DNA of 64,000 nucleotides from Sipunculus nudus (lineage: Eukaryota > Annelida > Sipuncula > Golfingiida > Sipunculidae). Position 1 is the first letter of the stretch. Each line of letters begins with the position of its first letter. Below the pieces are notes generated by a model that saw only the letters and a list, made by a program, of their open reading frames with translations, was not told where the DNA came from and did not search any database. The position numbers were made by a program, and so were the translations under genes. Below are positions 60,445 through 64,000 of this stretch, one piece after another. Location: positions 23,795,901 through 23,859,900 of the forward strand of contig CM049317.1 of the NCBI GenBank assembly GCA_026874595.1. Direction: 5' to 3'.

Positions 60445-61830
60445 CACACTTCTTGTTTTAGGTTAAAAGTTCTTGAAATAAGTTGCTATCCTCACTTATA
60501 CAGCCAATATCAATATAAATAAAAAAACTTCGATTATTTGATATACCACAGAGCAACCCGCAGAGGGCATTGGTACTTTTTAGGTTGACAGGCTTTTTTT
60601 TATTAATTTTGTTATGTTGGTTTGAACCAGTCACTCAGAAGATCAAATCAACTTTTTTCGTCATGGTACACGTAATTTTTGCTCTCTGCGTTCATGCTTC
60701 CGTTCAGGAAATAAAATAACAGCCATTAATTTCGATGACGATGGTCTAATTCTTTGAATACTTTCATTTTTTGGTGATATATGATTTAATAAGGGTTTAA
60801 TTAATAATACGCCTACAAGTTGTATTTACTTAGAGAAAATATATCTCTTTAAATAAAACTAATCGTTTTCTGACAATTTTCTTTAATTGAAAACACAGAA
60901 TTTTATTATAGAAATTTTATAAGAACATTTTATAATAGAATTTTTATATTATCACGAAAGTAGGAATCGTTTACTTCCCTAAATTTTCAATTTTCCATCC
61001 ATAATTATCTATATATATAGGCCTACTATAAATATATTTTAATATATTTTTTATATATATTTCGTAATCTATTAAGCAATAAAAACATGTTTTCTTTCTG
61101 TGCTAACCACACTCACACGCCTTGTAGTCGTGGTCAGCGAATTTCAGACAATACTTTCATTGTTACCTTTCCCTCTGAATTACCAGTATACAAGGTCAAA
61201 CACGGCCGTCTTGCTTAAAAGAAACCTTTCACCTTTTGCCTTAGCGCGCGCGGCACCGACTAGGTTAAATTATGTATGTATGTCATGATGAATCTCTCTC
61301 TCTCTCTCTCATTCACACACACACACAAACACACACACACATATATATAATTTCTTGAAAGACTCTCTCAGTACGGACATTAAAACACGCTGTGGTATCG
61401 AGAGATTTAGAACGCCATTATTGGCGTCAGACTTTGTATTGGATAGAGAACTGATATTAGTGATCTAACACATGAAGGGAGGTCTAAAGATCAAAACAAG
61501 TAATATGGATGTGCAGCTACCATGTTAAAAACACAGATGGCATTTGTCATAACCACGGATGATTAAAGATTGGAATAGATTTTTTTCCGTAGATATTTCT
61601 TTCTTCCTCTTATTGCTTCCCGGAGCATAAGGACGTAAGTCGAACCCCGCTGCCCTCGTCTCAAAACTCTATGCCCGACTGACTTAGTACGGACGTCCTA
61701 TTGATGGTATTGAACTCGCATGTCAGACGTTAAATCCGCACTGTATTTATACCTTTAATACTACGGGACCTATGCTATTTTCGTTTCGGTAAGGTTATCC
61801 AGTAATAATATATTGACTCCCTACTGCGGG
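60445..61830. other. non-coding; (TC)n(AC)n at 61,290-61,345
   Basis: Only the compound microsatellite is recognised. Confidence 0.5.
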
Positions 61831-61834
61831 ATGC

Positions 61835-62095
61835 TCACAAAACCATGTTTCCATGTTGGCATAATCCCAGGTTCATGTGCACATATATGACTTTATATTT
61901 CTGAATATTCTTTCCTGAGCCCGAATCATGTGTCAGATCGCCACCGAAATATAATCGATCCTTTTTCAGCCAATGCCTTGAGATTTCATGAGATTCCGTT
62001 CATGAATGCCTGGGTTATATTGTGAACAAACACACACACACGCTCACGAACGTAGATGAACACATACCCTCCTTGCGGAGGCAAAACACTGAAAC
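61835..62095 (-). repeat. dispersed repeat R1, copy 6 (inverted)
   Basis: AACCATGTTTCCATGTTGGC, GAGATTCCGTTCATGAATG and a (CA)n end, then CTCCTTGCGGAGGC. Blocks are in reverse R1 order. Confidence 0.7.
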
Positions 62096-62104
62096 TTTCT
62101 TCTG

Positions 62105-62250
62105 GGATATACAGAAGAACCTCGTATTACGGTCAGTCGTATATTACGAACAAGTCTCTGTTACTAAAGACGGTTCCAGGAAAAGTATTTAGGCCTGATC
62201 TCTAATACAGATACATATCTTTACTACGGACAAGCACAAAGGTAACGTCA
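62105..62250 (+). repeat. possible pogo-like element end
   Basis: GAACCTCGTATTACGGTCAG, CGTATATTACGAACAAGTC and CTTTACTACGGACAAGC give repeated TTACGGAC-type words after an AACCTCGTATTA start. A partner end is not seen. Confidence 0.3.
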
Positions 62251-62254
62251 ATAG

Positions 62255-64000
62255 CTTGTTCTCTTCGAAAGCACCAAGTGTGGGTTTGTGGGTGTGATCA
62301 TGCAGATAGTAATTGCTCTCTCGAGATTTTTCCCTCGCATTTCTTGCGACAAAGCTATTCGAAAAGAGAATAGTCAAATATAGGCCAAAACACCATATGT
62401 CAATTAATAGTCGTCCAAGATGCAAGTATGACAAGGTGGCAAACTATTACGTTTAGTTGGATATTAACGGAACATGCGCCTGATACAATATGACGTGAAC
62501 GTTGTACAATGTGATGTACAAACTGTCAATGGTTAATTTAGGTCGGTGGCGGGCTGGCTGCCATGCCTACTTCGTTTATTGCAATCACTTGGTCCCGGGA
62601 TATAAGTGGCGTAAATCAGCTAGTTAGTTACATTAGTATGTTTAGAGAAACATGCAAACTTTTGTGCATAATTGCCATGACCTATGAGCCATGGCTTTAT
62701 TTTTTTCGTTTTTTTTCATGCAACATTTGCCAGGGATTCTTCTTTTTAAGACCTCAGATCCCAAGGGGAACTAGCTGTCCACAGGTCATAATGTTTCTCT
62801 GTTTGTCAACACGGCACGTGTAACGTATTTACAAACAACTCGTAGATTAACACCCGCATCCATCCGTCACAGGGTCATTGGAAGAACGCTTAGCATGAAT
62901 TAAATAGAGTCCATTTACATGTAACCCGGCAAGCTAGACCTCCAACACAGTGGCAGATGAATAGCTTCCTCTTAGTGGATCATCGAAATGACGTGAACAC
63001 TCCAACCTTACAATTGTTTCAGAAGCATGTGCAAAAAAATGCAACTGTTTGGGCGTAAGGTGGCAGAGAACAATAATGTTATGCAAAATCATCTGTATAA
63101 ATGGAACAAAATCCTTTTAAACCAAATCACTTGAATACCTTCCAACTGCTCAATGTTCGCGGTGTAATTACCCAGTTGTATTTTATTGTGTTCATATTCG
63201 ATGAAATATGTTAGCATCCGGTTGAAGTTGAGTTGCATATTCTATTGTCATCCTAGACATTAAGGTTTAATGTTAATTTTTTTTCTAAATATATATTGAA
63301 TGTAATTTGTGAGTTTATTCTATTACATGTTACTGATATCAAAATACGTACCGAACACTGCATGTATTTGTAACATTATATATTCATTAGTTAAGAAGAA
63401 GGAGAAAGAAAAAAAATAGTGGATCATAGTCACTGAAGAACAATCCTTTTCAAAAAGACATATACAGGTTTAGCTTTATATTCTGTTTTATGGAATTTTC
63501 TTTTCGTCGTATAAATATTCGTTTCGTCGTATAGGTTTTATTCCGTGGAATGCAGATTTTAACTATTTTAAAACTTTTATAATATATAATTATCAATAAT
63601 ATAATAATATTAATAATTATCAAGTGAATTTGATGATAGCATGGTAACCAAGGTTTAACAATGCGTCTATGTTGATTGGTTACGAGGACATTTTCTATTA
63701 CGTTATCAATTACATCAGATTAAAGTACGCCATTTGATGATAATGATCAACGCTGAAACAACTGCCCTAGCTTTCTATCAGTAAGTTATACCGAATAAAC
63801 ACAGGAAAGCATATTCTTTACTTATGAGAAAAGATGTAAGTATTCTGGTTTGAGATCACATAAAAGGCATAAAAATATGACCGTATTCGAAAACAAGATT
63901 AAATATACCACTTCAGAAACAGCAGCCCAAGCCTAAAAAATAAAAAAGCCGGCTATTCCATGCTTTATGCATTAGACCTCATAAGGAAACGGAGTCGGGA
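62255..64000. other. non-coding, nothing recognised
   Basis: No supported gene to the window end. Confidence 0.5.

Overview
The window looks like non-coding-rich animal genomic DNA, most likely from a mollusc or another lophotrochozoan. It is A+T rich, with long (TA)n, (GA)n and (CA)n microsatellites, many short dispersed repeats, tRNA-derived SINEs, MITE-like DNA elements and a solo LTR. Introns have GT..AG borders, and no bacterial operon structure is present. The taxon is an inference from this repeat style; no marker gene settles it. Most open frames above 90 codons fall in microsatellites or repeats and are not genes.

One gene is well supported: a three-exon gene at 23,626-25,076 (+) for an 86-residue secreted precursor. 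It has a signal peptide, four cysteines spaced C-x3-C-x7-C-x-C, a KKKR processing site and a short polar C-terminal tail. Its first coding intron holds a SINE that has itself been invaded by another tRNA-like element. A second transcription unit is suggested by a TATA box, an initiator and a non-coding first exon with a good donor at 50,603-50,696 (+). Its coding exons are uncertain; weak candidates lie at 54.0-54.7 kb.

Layout. 1-19 kb: non-coding, with a near-perfect 80-bp-arm hairpin between (TA)n tracts at 5.3 kb, SINEs, a GTGACCTC-type tandem repeat at 8 kb, a GA/TC/TA compound microsatellite at 11.3-11.7 kb, and two Harbinger-like MITEs around 17.3-18.7 kb. 19.05-22.97 kb: a 3.9-kb fold-back structure whose arms each carry an array of 21-bp units built on a perfect palindrome. 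23.5-25.7 kb: the peptide gene. 26-38 kb: SINEs, tandem repeats, a hAT-like MITE and a fold-back element made of degenerate ACGGAA words. 38.5-40.2 kb: a recent tandem duplication nucleated on GA repeats. 41.76-42.66 kb: a solo LTR with target-site duplication. 44-46 kb: further word-based inverted elements. 46.8-50.1 kb: a run of (TA)n arrays. 50.6-64 kb: the orphan promoter, weak exon candidates, and further copies of a dispersed family seen six times in the window.

The most unusual items are the cysteine-peptide precursor, the palindrome-of-palindromes element at 19-23 kb, and a recurring class of inverted elements in which each family uses its own degenerate short word.
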